Shown here: positions 42,188 through 53,221 of the stretch, piece by piece
Layout of the letters: each line of letters starts with the position of its first letter
Numbering within the stretch: the first letter of the stretch is position 1
Source: Meghimatium bilineatum
Lineage: Eukaryota > Mollusca > Gastropoda > Stylommatophora > Philomycidae
Direction of reading: 5' to 3'
DNA length: 64,000 nucleotides
Assembly (NCBI GenBank): GCA_034231615.1
Contig: CM067319.1
Coordinates: 5,907,501-5,971,500 of the forward strand
Notes under the pieces: model-generated
What the model was told of the DNA's origin: nothing
Seen by the model: only the letters and a program-made list of their open reading frames with translations
Database searches by the model: none
Made by a program: the position numbers and the translations under genes

Positions 42188-42547
42188 GTGATTTGTAGAC
42201 TAAACTAAACGGTTTACTTACTAAACTGTCTCTAAACCGCTACCGCTTGTACTGTACTGTACCATTCAGAATTTTACACACAGGCATTCTCCCTTTACTT
42301 TGTAGGCCTAATTATTTTGAATATTAAATGGAATGGTTGATTGAATGGGGTATATTCCAGTATAGTAACAATTATAACAATACGAAAAACTAATATATTT
42401 TTTTCTATAGAAATAGTCTTCAGAAAGTAAATAGTATAAAATATCGCAAATGTAGTTGCGTTTGTTATTATTAAACTTGAAACTAGGAAGTAATTTTCTC
42501 AGACAGAAGTTATAAGGAAACGGCGTCCATAACACCGGAAGTGAGAA
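42188..42547. promoter_or_regulatory. Region upstream of gene 1 start (putative promoter side)
   Basis: This 360-bp stretch lies directly upstream of the first ATG of gene 1 and is the only non-repetitive sequence before LINE debris resumes. A short palindrome, TAAACGGTTTA, lies near 42205. I cannot point to a TATA box or transcription start with confidence. Confidence 0.25.
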
Positions 42548-43200
42548 AATGTCAATCAATCAAGTGCCCTACCGAATGGCATTGCGATCATGTTTCTCCG
42601 CGACTCTCTGTCTCTTGTATTGTCAATAAGATCGGTTGATGAGCTTTTACCGTGCCACAATACTAGCCCATCTAACAACCCTTCTCTTTGTCGACCCCTA
42701 TCTCTTCTCCCCTTGATCTTTCCAGTGGTTATTAAGTATTAAAGCTGTGTTCTCAGAACATGCTTAGAAACTGCGACTGTCGTCATCATATGTTTGATAT
42801 GATTGATCTTTTTACGCAAGCATCAATAAGAACCCCTGCATTCGTTTTCTTAGCTGTCCATGTTATTTTCATCATTCATCTCTGAAACCACATCTCTGTA
42901 GCCTCTAATTCGCTTTGATTTTTTTGCTTACAGTCCATGATTCACATCTGCAAAAAAGAATTGGTTCGATATAACATCTCAGCACTCGAATTCAGGTCTG
43001 CATTGATAGTCTTCCATTGCACAAAATGGTTCTCATTTTTTGGAACGCTGATTTGGCTTGTGCTGTTTGGCTCTTTATCTCACTTGAACATCTACCTTCT
43101 GATGAACAGGGTGTCAAGATATTTCACTTTTTCAACGTGTGTTAATTTTGTGTCGTTAATCATTAGGCATATGTTGCATCTTGGTGGTGTATGTCTCTTC
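42548..43200 (-). mobile_element. LINE family I with TCAATCAA end
   Basis: The minus-strand succession is EKVKYLDTLF, ITWTAKKTNAGVL, LITTGKIKGRRDRGRQREGL and LDGLVLWHG, then a (TTGA)n end at about 42550. Stops are frequent. The 3' end is closely related to 47455-47790. Confidence 0.78.
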
Positions 43201-43279
43201 TAGACAACCATTATTAAGAATAATGTATGAATTGTAAGCTATTTGAAGTGACCTCTGACCGGAAAAAAATAAGTATTTA

Positions 43280-44185
43280 GGTATTAGATCTGTTGATTAT
43301 CCTCTTCGCACACGGGACACGTGCATAAGTTCTCAGATTTCCGCTTCAGTAAATCTCTCACGGTATAACGGCTGATGGTTGCGACTCTATATTGATTCAC
43401 TACTCTTTATGAATCTTTGTCAGGGGTTCTCTACGGGTCACCCCCATCCTCACTCCCAATTCATGCATTCTCGATATTGACTCATGCTCATTCATTCCAA
43501 AATCCTATGATCGTAAGAATTCAAGAAGAGTAATAATGGTCCTTAGGCTGACCATCTGTTGTGGTGGCGAGGCTAGCTAATTTGTCGGCCCGTTCGTTTC
43601 CCTCCACGCCCGTGTGTCCAGAGACAAAGATAAGCGTGAGTTTTTCTAGTGATGCCCGCATTTTAGTTCTCTCTAAAGACTCCCCCATCTCCTACGTACA
43701 TCACTTGTTTTGACTTTCTGAATCATATTCAGTGAGTCACTTAGTATGCACACATGGGAATAGGCTTGCGGTTCCAGCCAGTTAAGTGCCTGTGTTACGG
43801 CGAATACTTCCATTGTTATGCTGCTTGTTGTTGTGGTAAAGGAACCACTGGCTTAGTGCACTGTTCTTCCCTTTGGTCTGGCAGTAAAGGCCCATGTGCA
43901 TTGGTGGTAATGGATGACTGATGCGCATTGTGTGACTGACCCGTTCGTGTAAATCACAACACCTGTGTCATCGATATTCTCGCAGATGAGTGCATTGACC
44001 TCAGCATCCACGCTCACGAACTGCACTCTCTGTTGAGTGTAATGACAGTCTTGGCTGCCTTTTGAAAGACCGTATGAATAGGTATCCATTCCTCGCCAGG
44101 GGTTATGTCTTCTGGTATGCATATATATTTAATGATATCCTCGGCCCGACCCATCCACGATTAAGTATTTACCTATAGTCTAACT
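43280..44185 (-). mobile_element. LINE family E RNase H region
   Basis: An open minus-strand stretch (44122-43853) gives VDAEVNALICENIDDTGVVI then YTNGSVTQC. Broken frames follow with ITMEVFAVTQALNWL, HVCILSDSLNMIQKVK, RLSLSLDT and NLRTYARVPCAKR. E and D residues of an RNase H active site are visible, but the first Asp reads Asn (Y-T-N-G), so it is inactive. Confidence 0.8.
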
Positions 44186-44229
44186 AATCTCTGACAGTTT
44201 GACCCAAAAAATTCGACGTGTGCAATCCC

Positions 44230-44645
44230 AACCTAAACAAATATTTAGAAGACAGAATTGATGCCTTTTACATGTGGGTATATAGAAAATAGGTAGAAAA
44301 TCATGGAAAGAGAAGAAAACAAACACAGAGGTTCTAAAACCACAACATTAAGAAAAAATTACTAAGAGAAGTAAAGATCAGGAAAATAAAATATTTTGGA
44401 CACATTAAAAGACATTCTGTTCAATAGTTCAATACCTTATTGAAGACATTACTTGAGGGTAAAGTCAAAGGGAAGCGAGCAAGAGGTAGACAGAGATACA
44501 AGTGGGAGAGTAATATCACAAGATATACATGTTATAGTCTAGCAGAGTGCGCTACCAAAACAAGAGACTGGATGTTGGAGGTCTGTTGCAGCCAACATTC
44601 GTTGCTAAGACGACACTTGATGATGATGAATCCCAAGCAATAGGT
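44230..44645 (+). mobile_element. LINE family A C-terminal fragment
   Basis: Encodes LLEGKVKGKRARGRQRYKWE then CATKTRDWMLEVCCSQHSLL, ending in GACACTTGATGATGATGA. It is the same 3' end as 14185-14330. Confidence 0.8.
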
Positions 44646-45239
44646 ATAGATGATAATCTCCGTTCTGAGTGAAAAAGGCTTGCTTCAAGATAGGCTCAAA
44701 GAAGCCTAAATTAAGCCCTTCTGCATACATCTAGAGGGGGACGTAATCCATTGCTGATCAAATAAATTTCCATCGTGCACACATTATAAATAACGATTGG
44801 CAGGTGGACATTTATTTCCAGTTGTTTTATCCTAAGAAGCTGTGGTTTGATATAATATTTAGTTTCATAAAGTAATAGTTTCCCTTTCCCTGTTTCCCTT
44901 ATCACAGTCTATTATTCCCGTGTCCACCTGAAAATCGATAGAGTTGGTTGAAATATCAGTGTAAAAATAAACTAAAAAAATAATTAAAATTGGCCCATTT
45001 GTAAAATGTCTACATAGGCTATAGGTTAGACTACTAGAGCACAACAACTAGGTGTCAGTGGTGGCGCAGTAATCACAGCTTTTCGAAACTTCTGTCAATC
45101 TTTAGCCAACGTTACTTCTGTGAGTATCACGATCTAATATACTTTAATTTCTTGCATCCATCTTCTTCGTGGCGTACATTTTTTCTCCCGTTTTTCGTAC
45201 ATCAGCATTCCATGCTAACCCCCCCCCCCCCCCCTTATC
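44646..45239. other. Intergenic, nothing recognised; poly-C run
   Basis: Mixed-composition sequence ending in a homopolymeric C tract at about 45220-45235. No gene or repeat boundary is apparent. Confidence 0.4.
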
Positions 45240-45510
45240 AAATTAGGACATGACTTCTAGTACTAGGAACTTGGCCAAAAGGTGATCAAAAGCCCTAAAA
45301 CGCCATTCCTTGGCCATTTTTCACAAAAAGTTCATCAAATATTTCAGCTATATTTTAGGTTCCCCCCCACCCTTCAAATTGAGATCATATCAACGGTCCT
45401 ACATAACACGCAAATATCGAGCTCATAAAACGTTACTTGAAGATTCAAGGATCTTAATTTTTTTTTTTTAATCTTTGGTCCCAAACCACACGGAAAAGGC
45501 TCAATCTGGC
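45240..45510 (+). repeat. Diverged repeat shared with 51580-51780
   Basis: GACTTCTAGTACTAGGAACT then TGGCCAAAAGGTGATCAAAA resembles GACTTTTCGTTCTAGGAAAC then GTAGCCAAAAGGCAGATAAA at 51625-51665. This is an old interspersed element of unknown class. Confidence 0.4.
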
Positions 45511-45589
45511 TCGCCGACCTTAAAAGGTTGCTCTAAAAATACCATCATCCTGTATTTCTCCCATTAGGGAGTTACATTGAGTGTTCGAG

Positions 45590-45910
45590 ATGTCCTTTGA
45601 TATCAGTCTACCAAATGGCACACCCAGATCACTGCTGTCATCACGAAATTTGAAAAAGAAAGAATACTGCGGGAAATCTACAAGCGCAAGAAGCGGAAGG
45701 ACAATTCTCCTACACCGAACCTTCAGCACTCCTGCATGCACTGCAATAGATCTTTCCGTGCACGAATCGGACTCATCGTACATCTACGAACTAAAAAACC
45801 AAATTAGACAATTACCAATTTATTATTATTATTATTTTTTCCATTGCATTGATTGTTTTTCATGCCATGCTCATCTTCGCTTGCGAAGGAGGAACACCAT
45901 CATCAAGTGT
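45590..45910 (+). mobile_element. LINE family G 3' end
   Basis: CTCCTGCATGCACTGCAATA then GATCTTTCCGTGCACGAATC and GGACTCATCGTACATCTACG encode a damaged C2H2 finger. A tail region with ATTATTATTATTATT follows. It is close to the copy inside 29440-30180. Confidence 0.7.
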
Positions 45911-45939
45911 CATGTCGAGTGGTGTATGTGATCATGATT

Positions 45940-46335
45940 CTACTCTCTGCCTCTTTTGTTGTTTATAGGTTCAGTTGTGGCATATATCTGTGCCACAACC
46001 CCTAAAAATGTATCTCTTTGTTTTCCTCTGTCTCTTATCCCATTAATCTTTCCGATAATTACTAAATATTCAAGTTTTGCTTTTCTCATCACATGCCCTA
46101 CAATTTTTAATTGTCTGCCTCTAATTTTTGTCGCTTTATATAATTAATCGCTTTACTCCAGTATCTCTGAGAACTTCTACGTTAGTTTTCTTTGTTGTCC
46201 GTGAAATTTGCATAATTTGTCTCAAAAACAACATCTCAATTATCCCCAGCTTGTCTATCTTGAGCTCTTTTGTTTACTGTCCATGTTTTCACCCGTAAAG
46301 AAGGATTGGAATATAATATTCTGGCACTCGAACTC
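45940..46335 (-). mobile_element. LINE family I remnant
   Basis: The minus strand reads GRQLKIVGHVMRKAKLEYLV, then GKINGIRDRGKQRDTFLG, the equivalent of 47775-47620, with several stops upstream. Confidence 0.7.
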
Positions 46336-46384
46336 GCGTATGCTTTGAAACTATTCCTATGATATATCCACAATATTTAAATTT

Positions 46385-46600
46385 TTATTGACTAGAATAA
46401 AGGGATTTGGTTTGAAATGTGGTGTCGCTAGAACGGAGCGGTTTCGCGGGCAAGAAAGAATGATGGTCAATCAACTGCGTACTGGGACCGTCAGTCAACG
46501 TGTAATGGCGTCTACACTCAAGGAGAGATCTGAGCACCTATGGACTTGTCCGCAGTGCAATGACGATGATCCAAAGACTAACTAACTAACTAACATTTAA
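46385..46600 (+). mobile_element. LINE family E 3' end
   Basis: An open frame encodes RFRGQERMMVNQLRTGTVSQ then RSEHLWTCPQCNDDDP and ends in (ACTA)n. It is nearly the same as 60360-60560. Confidence 0.82.
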
Positions 46601-47159
46601 ATTTTATGGAGATAGTTGTGTTGTTTCTCAATTTTATTAATTTTTTTTTAAAAATATTCAAACTCTCTCGGGATGTCGGTAATAGTTTTGCCCCATGGTA
46701 TCTATGAACTTTTCCTTAATATTTTGTTTTATATGCTGTAATGTTATCTTTCACGCTACTAACTAGTCATTGTCCAAGACTCGCGATCATTTTTGGGGAT
46801 GTCAATAAATTACATCAACAATTTTTGACAATGTTTTAACCACCTCCTTTCCAACATCCTGTGAATAATTCATGAATCTTCCTTGCTTAATTACTTTTTA
46901 AATAATTCCCACAATTCCCCCCATCATACTCAACATATTTTTAAGCAGTAAGGTATGAAAATACTACATGATCTGTTTCATTTAGTGGGAAAATTCACAG
47001 CCAAACATTTTATTTGGTGTATAAAAGACATTGTGGACGTTAGCTTTTGTCAACCCATGTCAACAACTATCAAACGTTTTCATACCACTCTTCTTTCCCC
47101 CACCCTATTGTTGACGTAATATATTGACAGGGCCAATTATTGAAATGTACAGGTTCCAA
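46601..47159. other. Intergenic, unassigned
   Basis: AT-rich sequence with pyrimidine patches. No gene signature. Confidence 0.35.
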
Positions 47160-47425
47160 GAAAAATTTATTATTTTTTGACAACATCACCACGTTTTTAA
47201 TTTGTAGCAGTTTCTGCGATGTGATAGTAACACTTCGTTCTTCTTCTTCATAACAATTCACATTCCTGCTGATTAAAGAAACATGATATTCAATTCTGGT
47301 GACTCGTTCTAGTTCTCTGTTATTCATGGAGATGGAGAACTTGTTAGTAATTTTGTTGCTTGTCGTGACGTTGATCTTATTTTCGTTCGGAAACGTATTG
47401 CTGTTCACTATTTTCTTTGATATAA
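47160..47425 (-). mobile_element. LINE palm fragment
   Basis: The minus strand encodes ELERVTRIEYHVSLISRNVN then CYEEEERSVTITSQKLLQIK, matching the 'YLG..I...G.C..EI..R...A...L' segment after the reverse-transcriptase active site. It is a separate insertion from the adjacent family I end. Confidence 0.6.
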
Positions 47426-47449
47426 TTTACAAGATGCTCATAACTATTC

Positions 47450-47795
47450 AATCAATCAATAAAGTGCCATTCCGAATGGCGTAGGCGATCATGTTTCTCA
47501 ATGACTCTCTCTCTCCTGTGTCGTCAATAAGCTCAGTTGGTGAACTTCTACCGTGCCACAATACTAGTCCATCTAGCAACTTCTTTCTTGTGTCGTTCAA
47601 TAAGCTCAGTTGGTGAACTTCTACCGTGCCACAATACTAGTCCATCTAGCAGCTTCTCTCTTTGTCGTCCCCTGTCTCTTCTCCCCTTGATCTTTTCAGT
47701 GGTTATTAAGTGTTCAAGATGTGTTCTTCTCAGCACATGCCCTAGAAATCTTGACTGTCTGCCTCTAGTGTTCAATATGTGTTCATGACCGTTAG
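47450..47795 (-). mobile_element. LINE family I 3' end, with internal 73-bp duplication
   Basis: The minus strand encodes RQSRFLGHVLRRTHLEHLIT, TEKIKGRRDRGRQREKLLDG and a final region ending in CAATCAATCAAT (plus strand, 47448-47459). A segment starting CAATAAGCTCAGTTGGTGAA occurs twice, at 47525 and 47598. Confidence 0.83.
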
Positions 47796-47869
47796 TGCTC
47801 TATAATAGTAGGCCCTAATGACAATCAATATACGGAATTATATATATTAACTTATGTTTTACGTAAGTA

Positions 47870-48362
47870 CAATTATAATACATATGGAAAAACAACAAAA
47901 TAGAAACGAAAGTGCTAATGTTACCTACTTTTATTTTTCCGGTTGCAACATACGGCTGTGAAACATGGACTCTAAGTAAAACAGAGGCAAAGAAGATCAA
48001 CGCCTTCGAGCTGAAATGCTACAGAAAGATACTTAGAATATCATGGAAGGATAAAATCAGAAACTCAGATATTATAAACACATTGAATATTCCAGAGTGT
48101 TGGTTACTAAACACAATAACAAAAAGAAAATTACGCCTGTTTGGTCATATAAAGAGACATAACTGTTTAGAAAGACAAATAATGGAGGGAAAAGTACCTG
48201 GGAAGAGGAGAAGGGGCAGACCAAGAAGACGATGGACTGACGACATTAAAGATAATATGAATACATCGCTAGAAAATGCAAGCCACATCGCCCAAGACAG
48301 AGAGAGGTTCAGAGAGTTCATTGGGAAGACAACGTTCTGGAAGGAATACGTCACATGACAGA
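47870..48362 (+). mobile_element. LINE family B C-terminus, open frame
   Basis: The frame 47912-48358 encodes FPVATYGCETWTLSKTEAKK, FELKCYRKILRISWKDKI, RKLRLFGHIKRHNCLERQIM, GKRRRGRPRRRWTDDI and ends GKTTFWKEYVT. It is the best-preserved copy of family B, 5'-truncated before the 'VATYGCETW' motif. Confidence 0.87.
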
Positions 48363-48529
48363 TGACAATTATAATAGTAATGGTGTGTCATCAGCTATGG
48401 TATCGCATGATCTCCGACATTTAGTGGGTTTAAATTGCTTCAGTGCTTATAGTATCGCATGATCTTCGGAATTTAATGGATTTAAATTGCTTCTGTGCTG
48501 CTAATTTCTTACACTCAGTGCGCACACAA

Positions 48530-48725
48530 TATGCCCACTGTCTTTATGTCGAGGCATGTCGTAGGAGAAGACTGGGGAAAGTTGGGAAATAGACCCCTAT
48601 GCTGACATCTTGTCAACCACTGTGTCAGGGAAATAAAAATAGTATATCCTTCATCACACAACATTCCTAAGTTACTAGTGGAAGTGCTATTCTTCTTTGC
48701 CCTCTCCCCTTTTTACAGACCCTGG
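48530..48725 (+). mobile_element. SINE-like repeat
   Basis: GAGGCATGTCGTAGGAGAAG then ACTGGGGAAAGTTGGGAAAT parallels 16735-16830. CCTCTCCCCTTTTTACAGAC may be part of another fragment. Confidence 0.45.
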
Positions 48726-49204
48726 TAACACAAGGAGAATAAACCTGTGAATGATTTCTCATATGGCCACGTACATTGCAAACAACGTCTGTTTATTGAG
48801 TAGGCGCTAATTGCAAATGTGCCTAACGTTGCAATACTTTCAATTCTTCACGTTATGGAAATTAGGTGCACACGTCGTTTTAACAGTTGAATGAAGTGCT
48901 AGGCTATTTTTGTAAAAATGCATATTTTATTGGCATAGATTGATGAGTGACGTCACCAAGAACCTACTCAAAATATCTATAGTAGCCTATGTGTAAATAA
49001 AACATATTTAAGTTCACACCTTTCATTAGCGTTCGTTACAGCTGCGCCTATGCAAACTTTGCATACATAATTTACACAGACGTGTTGGGGATGTCCGTAC
49101 ATAACGTCAACAATTAGGGGGGGGGGTCTGAAAACATTTGATAGTTGTCGACAAGGAGAAAGGGGAAGGTTGACAAATCTATTTATTTACGTGACGTATC
49201 CTTT
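48726..49204. other. Intergenic, unassigned; poly-G run
   Basis: No coding or repeat signature apart from a G tract near 49117-49126. Confidence 0.4.
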
Positions 49205-49500
49205 GCAGAGCAGTGTCCTCATTGCCAGTCTTAAGCCTCTCCGTTCTGTGCAAGTCGACTAGCGTCTTCTAGTGTCATGTTCAAAAGGTCTTCGATGTCA
49301 TGTGTCCATCGCAGTCTTAGTCTGCCTCTTGTTCTCTTTCCTGGAAATTTTTCCTCCATGATTAATATTTCTAAATTAGTGTGATAATTATGAGTTTCTT
49401 GACATTGTATACGTCTCAGTAGTTTGTCATTGCTTTCTGATCCAGTCCTGGTCGCTTATCAGTTACCGTCTTGATGTGCCCTCAGATCAATATGGCTTCC
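49205..49500 (-). mobile_element. LINE family B-like 3' end
   Basis: The minus strand encodes MEEKFPGKRTRGRLRLRWTH, DIEDLLNMTLEDASRLAQ and an altered 'CKGYVT' terminus, parallel to 48180-48358. Confidence 0.72.
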
Positions 49501-49635
49501 TCAGCCCAATACAGTTTCCAATTTCCGTACTCGAAGCATTGTCGATATCGTTGTAGGTCTATACTGTTTTATGTATTTTTTCGTGACTTTTGTCAGTAAG
49601 AAGACATACGTACATAATTAATTAGGACTACATTC

Positions 49636-49740
49636 GTTGCAATTGAAAGACCTGGCAACACAAAGACAGAAATGGAAAGCTATGGTTTCTGCCCTATGCG
49701 CCGCCTATGGCCCTGGAGGAACATAACATAACATAACATT
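49636..49740 (+). mobile_element. LINE family H-like 3' tip with ATAAC tail
   Basis: LKDLATQRQKWKAMVSALCA then AYGPGGT and stop resembles RQAWRAMTSALCAKFGT at 28240. The tail is (ATAAC)n. It is a very short truncated copy. Confidence 0.65.
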
Positions 49741-49855
49741 CGTTGCGCTTTTTACTATTTTGATTCTCGTTAGTCACTTTTTATATACTTGGAGTCACAT
49801 GCTAAAAATAACTACGGCCGACCAACGAAATACACGAATATAATCAAAATAGACC

Positions 49856-50074
49856 TTCTAAATCAATGTTTCCCAACCCCCTTTTTTAAACCATGCCCCC
49901 ACCTAAGTCTTTCTAAAATTTTGAAGCCTCCCTATGTAACATATATACATTTATTTTTAATATTAAAATATTAAATTATTACCTAAATTAAACCTAATTA
50001 CATCTTGTTTAAATTGCCCCCCCCTGTGCCCCCTTGTGGAGCGCGTGCCCACATTGGGAAACACTGTTCTAGAT
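49856..50074. mobile_element. hAT-like MITE, copy 2
   Basis: The element 49864-50066 (203 bp) starts CAATGTTTCCCAACC and ends TTGGGAAACACTG. It is flanked by 8-bp duplications TTCTAAAT (49856-49863) and TTCTAGAT (50067-50074). The interior GCCTCCCTATGTAACATA is shared with 11774-11985. Confidence 0.82.
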
Positions 50075-50401
50075 CATGTTTACGTTTTCTGCGCACAGAT
50101 CTTTTATGACGTCGAAGTCACGATTTTTCATACCCGTACGCTATAGTCTGATAGTCTGTGCGTTCATCATATTGCTGATCGATCTTGTGTTTTACGTAAG
50201 CAGTATTGTTATACAGTTTTACAGCAGTTGTCATTTATTATCGTTGAAGAATTACGGAAAAAGGGTTTACAGCTTGGCGGTGATGTTCTTTGACTTTAAT
50301 GTGACATGTTTATCATTTTAGTTCACCTACATGATTGTGTAGCCAATCTCACATCTGATCTTTCCTAGTTGTTTCTTACAGCATGCATGGTTTGTCGTAC
50401 T

Positions 50402-50577
50402 TCTTATTCTTCTTCGTTCATTCTCAAACTCCCGCTGGATCTCCCTTGTAGCAGAACTATGATGCTACTAGATTTCAAGCAGGATGTAGTCCAGAGAATG
50501 GAAATGCGTTGTGTCACCGTTTTTTGCGCCAATGGCCCGACACATTCGTCTTCGGCTGGTGTTTGTCGTACTGTTAC
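50402..50577 (-). mobile_element. GAA-tailed SINE type b
   Basis: Plus-strand order is TTCTTATTCTTCTTCGTTCA, AACTCCCGCTGGATCTCCCT, TAGCAGAACTATGATGCTAC, AGAGAATGGAAATGCGTTGT and CGACACATTCGTCTTCGGCT. It is one of the best type b copies. Confidence 0.83.
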
Positions 50578-50695
50578 TATTCTATTTGCCTGATGCCCTA
50601 AAATGGATCTCAGAAACCGTGGCAATCAGAGACTTAATTGTCACTCCATGATTTGAACATTTCAGAATGTATTGCTGCATCATGAGTGGATGTAA

Positions 50696-50985
50696 TATAT
50701 TTAGGTTTCACACCTATTGGGACGTAAGTGGATATTTAGGTTTCCCACCTCCTGGGACGTATTCGGATATTTAGGTTTCACACCTCCTGGGACGTTCGCT
50801 GATATTTAGGTTTCACACCTCCTGGGACGTATGCGGATATTTAGGTTTCACACCTCCTGGGACATACGCAGATATTTAGGTTTCACACCACCTAGGACAT
50901 ACCAGGATATTTAGGTTTCACACCTCCTGGGACGTACGCGGATATTTAGATTTCACACATCCTGGGATTTTTTACGTGGATAGTT
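50696..50985 (+). repeat. 35-bp tandem repeat, 8 copies
   Basis: Unit GATATTTAGGTTTCACACCT then CCTGGGACGTACGCG, with variation concentrated at the last six bases. The copies are directly adjacent, so it is a minisatellite rather than a spaced array. Confidence 0.93.
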
Positions 50986-51929
50986 TGCCCTCATTACGCT
51001 GTTGCTGAAGGTAATGAATCAACAGACGTATCAAAAACACTAATGTCCGGACATATGACAATGGACAGGGGGAACACTGTAAATTCTTTATATAGGCCTA
51101 CGCGTCTGTTAGACGAGGACACCATGGTGCAAGAGACTGTTAATAAGAGATTGACGGAGTTTGGAATTGCTCAAGGAGATAGTAGATAGGGACGATTGAT
51201 GGGTAGAACTATGAAAATATACAATAAACGAGCCACGGGAACTATCAGCATATGTAGGTACAGGGCCGTAGATATGAGTACCCTAATGAGGGAGGTCATT
51301 CGTGCGTTTTCGTGTGTAGATTTCACTGTTTAACGGAAAATTTGAAGACTTATTCGCTAAAAATCGCCGAGGAAGGGGGTCTTTATCGACATTTTTAGTT
51401 AAGTTCCTAGTGCTAAAAATCATGTTAGATTCGCTAAAAAAAAAGAAGTGCGGTTTGAACATCGCAAAACCCCTTATCTACTGGCTCGGTTTTTTTAGTC
51501 ATGTTTTTTAGTCCATAGAGACTGGTTACACATTCTATCCACAATGTGCAGATACACCCATGAAGCGTATATATAAGAGGAGTTTGGGGGTTTAAGACCC
51601 ATATCTCCCTTACAAATTCAGAACGTGACTTTTCGTTCTAGGAAACGTAGCCAAAAGGCAGATAAACTCCCGCCCGCTCCTCGAATTTCTGCAATTCAAA
51701 AAGTCAACAAAAATCTAATGAGAAAACCTGAAATTGCAATACAACTTTGCGAATGACCTTTCTTACTAGATTAACCCCCACCCCACCCTGTACTGAACTC
51801 GTATCTATGGCTCTAATAATCATTATATTAAACATTTATTTTCTAATCTAGGAATATATTTACTTCAGTACATTTTTCATCACGTATGGGCTTTTGGGTT
51901 GCCCAATTACCTGTAGCTTTTTTTAATCT
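50986..51929. other. Intergenic, one diverged repeat, otherwise unassigned
   Basis: Includes the element shared with 45240-45510 (at about 51580-51780). No protein signature is seen on either strand. Confidence 0.4.
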
Positions 51930-52035
51930 TCTGCGTTAGGTCTCAAACTCCCGCTGCTAGCACGGGTTGTAGTTCTAAACTGGATGTGACGTGGTTTACA
52001 TCTGGGATGCGATCTGATACATTTTAGTGTGGTTG
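51930..52035 (-). mobile_element. GAA-tailed SINE, decayed
   Basis: TTCTGCGTTAGGTCTCAAAC and ACTGGATGTGACGTGGTTTA retain SINE order with many changes. Confidence 0.45.
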
Positions 52036-52404
52036 TTGGGTAGTCTTCATATACGCCTAAGACCGAACGGGCAACTTCACGGATCACTTCTACACCACCT
52101 TAGTCGTAGCTACTACATTCATGGCGGATCACAATATCGCTCTTCTTTACTCACTTACAGAATGAACCTGCAACTGATTTAAATCCAGTTAGGTCTACAT
52201 ACGCTTGTGAGACACGATCATTTCCCCTCAGTCACAAGGTCAAAATTAGATATTGTTTTTGTTATAACAGGGCGTGGTGTGTCATGTGACGAATTCTCTC
52301 TAGGGCGTTGTTAGTTAGTTGTCGGATAATCAACACTGCAAACTGGATATGTCCATAGTTACTCCGACCTCTCCCTGTGTGTATCCGCCATTCTGTGTGT
52401 GTTC

Positions 52405-52585
52405 GTCCATCACAAGTGATGATAACCATTTTTTACATCCACTTAAAAAAAATTCACTTATAATTATGACCATGCCTAATAGTTTGTAGATAGCTAATGA
52501 GTCATATTTGAGCTGTAAATGTCCGTGGACAGTTCGGGTATGGAATGACCACTGTAAACGGATTTGTTAAAATGACTTGCACTGG
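52405..52585 (-). mobile_element. LINE family G 3' end, decayed
   Basis: GTCCATCACAAGTGATGATA, TTTTTTACATCCACTTAAAA and CCGTGGACAGTTCGGGTATG match the tail and finger region of 2740-2880 in reverse. Confidence 0.7.
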
Positions 52586-52859
52586 GGATTTTGATTAAAG
52601 TGAGGAGGAGTTGGTACTATCCGCCATTACACTTCTGCTGATAATACCGGTCCTATGCTGGTTGACCATAATTCTTCTGCGCACTCCAAAATGTTTACTT
52701 CTAGCAACACCGCATATCGTATGACCACATTTCTGTAAAAGCGTGTGTGCCCTAATTTATCACAGTATCTGCGCCATCGCTGGATAACACACTCCGTCTT
52801 CGGCAGGCTGGGTTGTGATTTTTTCTGTCTGGGTTGTCTCCCCTAGCCTTTCAATCTCC

Positions 52860-53215
52860 CGATGGTGATTTCAAGGCAGCACTTTAAAAAAAAAATACAA
52901 ATCCCCCTCCCCTAGCACGCTCCTGACTTGGAGTTAATAACTCCATGCCAGCAGCTTGAGCTTATAGTGGCTCATACTCGCTTGAAGCTGCCCGTCACTG
53001 GACACATGGGGTATTTCAGTGGGGATATCAGCACCGACTGATATCCCAACGTGTCCTGGTGGGCAGCAACACTGGTTTGGTCCGCGGCTGCATAATTGCA
53101 GCAAGCACTCCATATATGGACATATATGGAGTGCCCTCCACCATCCGCCACCTGTGGACGCGCCTGGTAGGGGTCGGTAGCCCCCCCCCCCCCTCCCCAG
53201 GACCGCATATCAAAC
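52860..53215 (-). mobile_element. Compact element with a run of hairpins
   Basis: A GC-richer block that interrupts a LINE family E coding remnant at about 53220. It contains consecutive inverted repeats: GGAGTTA/TAACTCC (52930-52944), GCAGCTT/AAGCTGC enclosing GAGC/GCTC (52951-52991), GGGATATCAG/CTGATATCCC (53022-53047), GCTGCA/TGCAGC (about 53088-53103) and GCACTCCATATATG/CATATATGGAGTGC (53105-53134). A poly-C tract bounds it at 53180. It may be a SINE with a structured RNA; the class is unknown. Confidence 0.5.
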
Positions 53216-53221
53216 CCTGAT

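Noticed and set aside
45220..45236. Long C or G homopolymers (also near 37638, 49117, 53180) as regulatory or G-quadruplex sites
   Set aside because: Single homopolymer runs at element boundaries, prone to sequencing and assembly error; no arrangement of spaced G tracts was seen.
45581..45931. Plus-strand 116-codon open frame
   Set aside because: The family G LINE protein is encoded in a different, broken frame over the same region; this frame resembles nothing and appears incidental.
50696..50985. CRISPR-like array of 35-bp repeats
   Set aside because: The units are directly adjacent with no spacers, in a eukaryotic context with no cas genes; it is a minisatellite.
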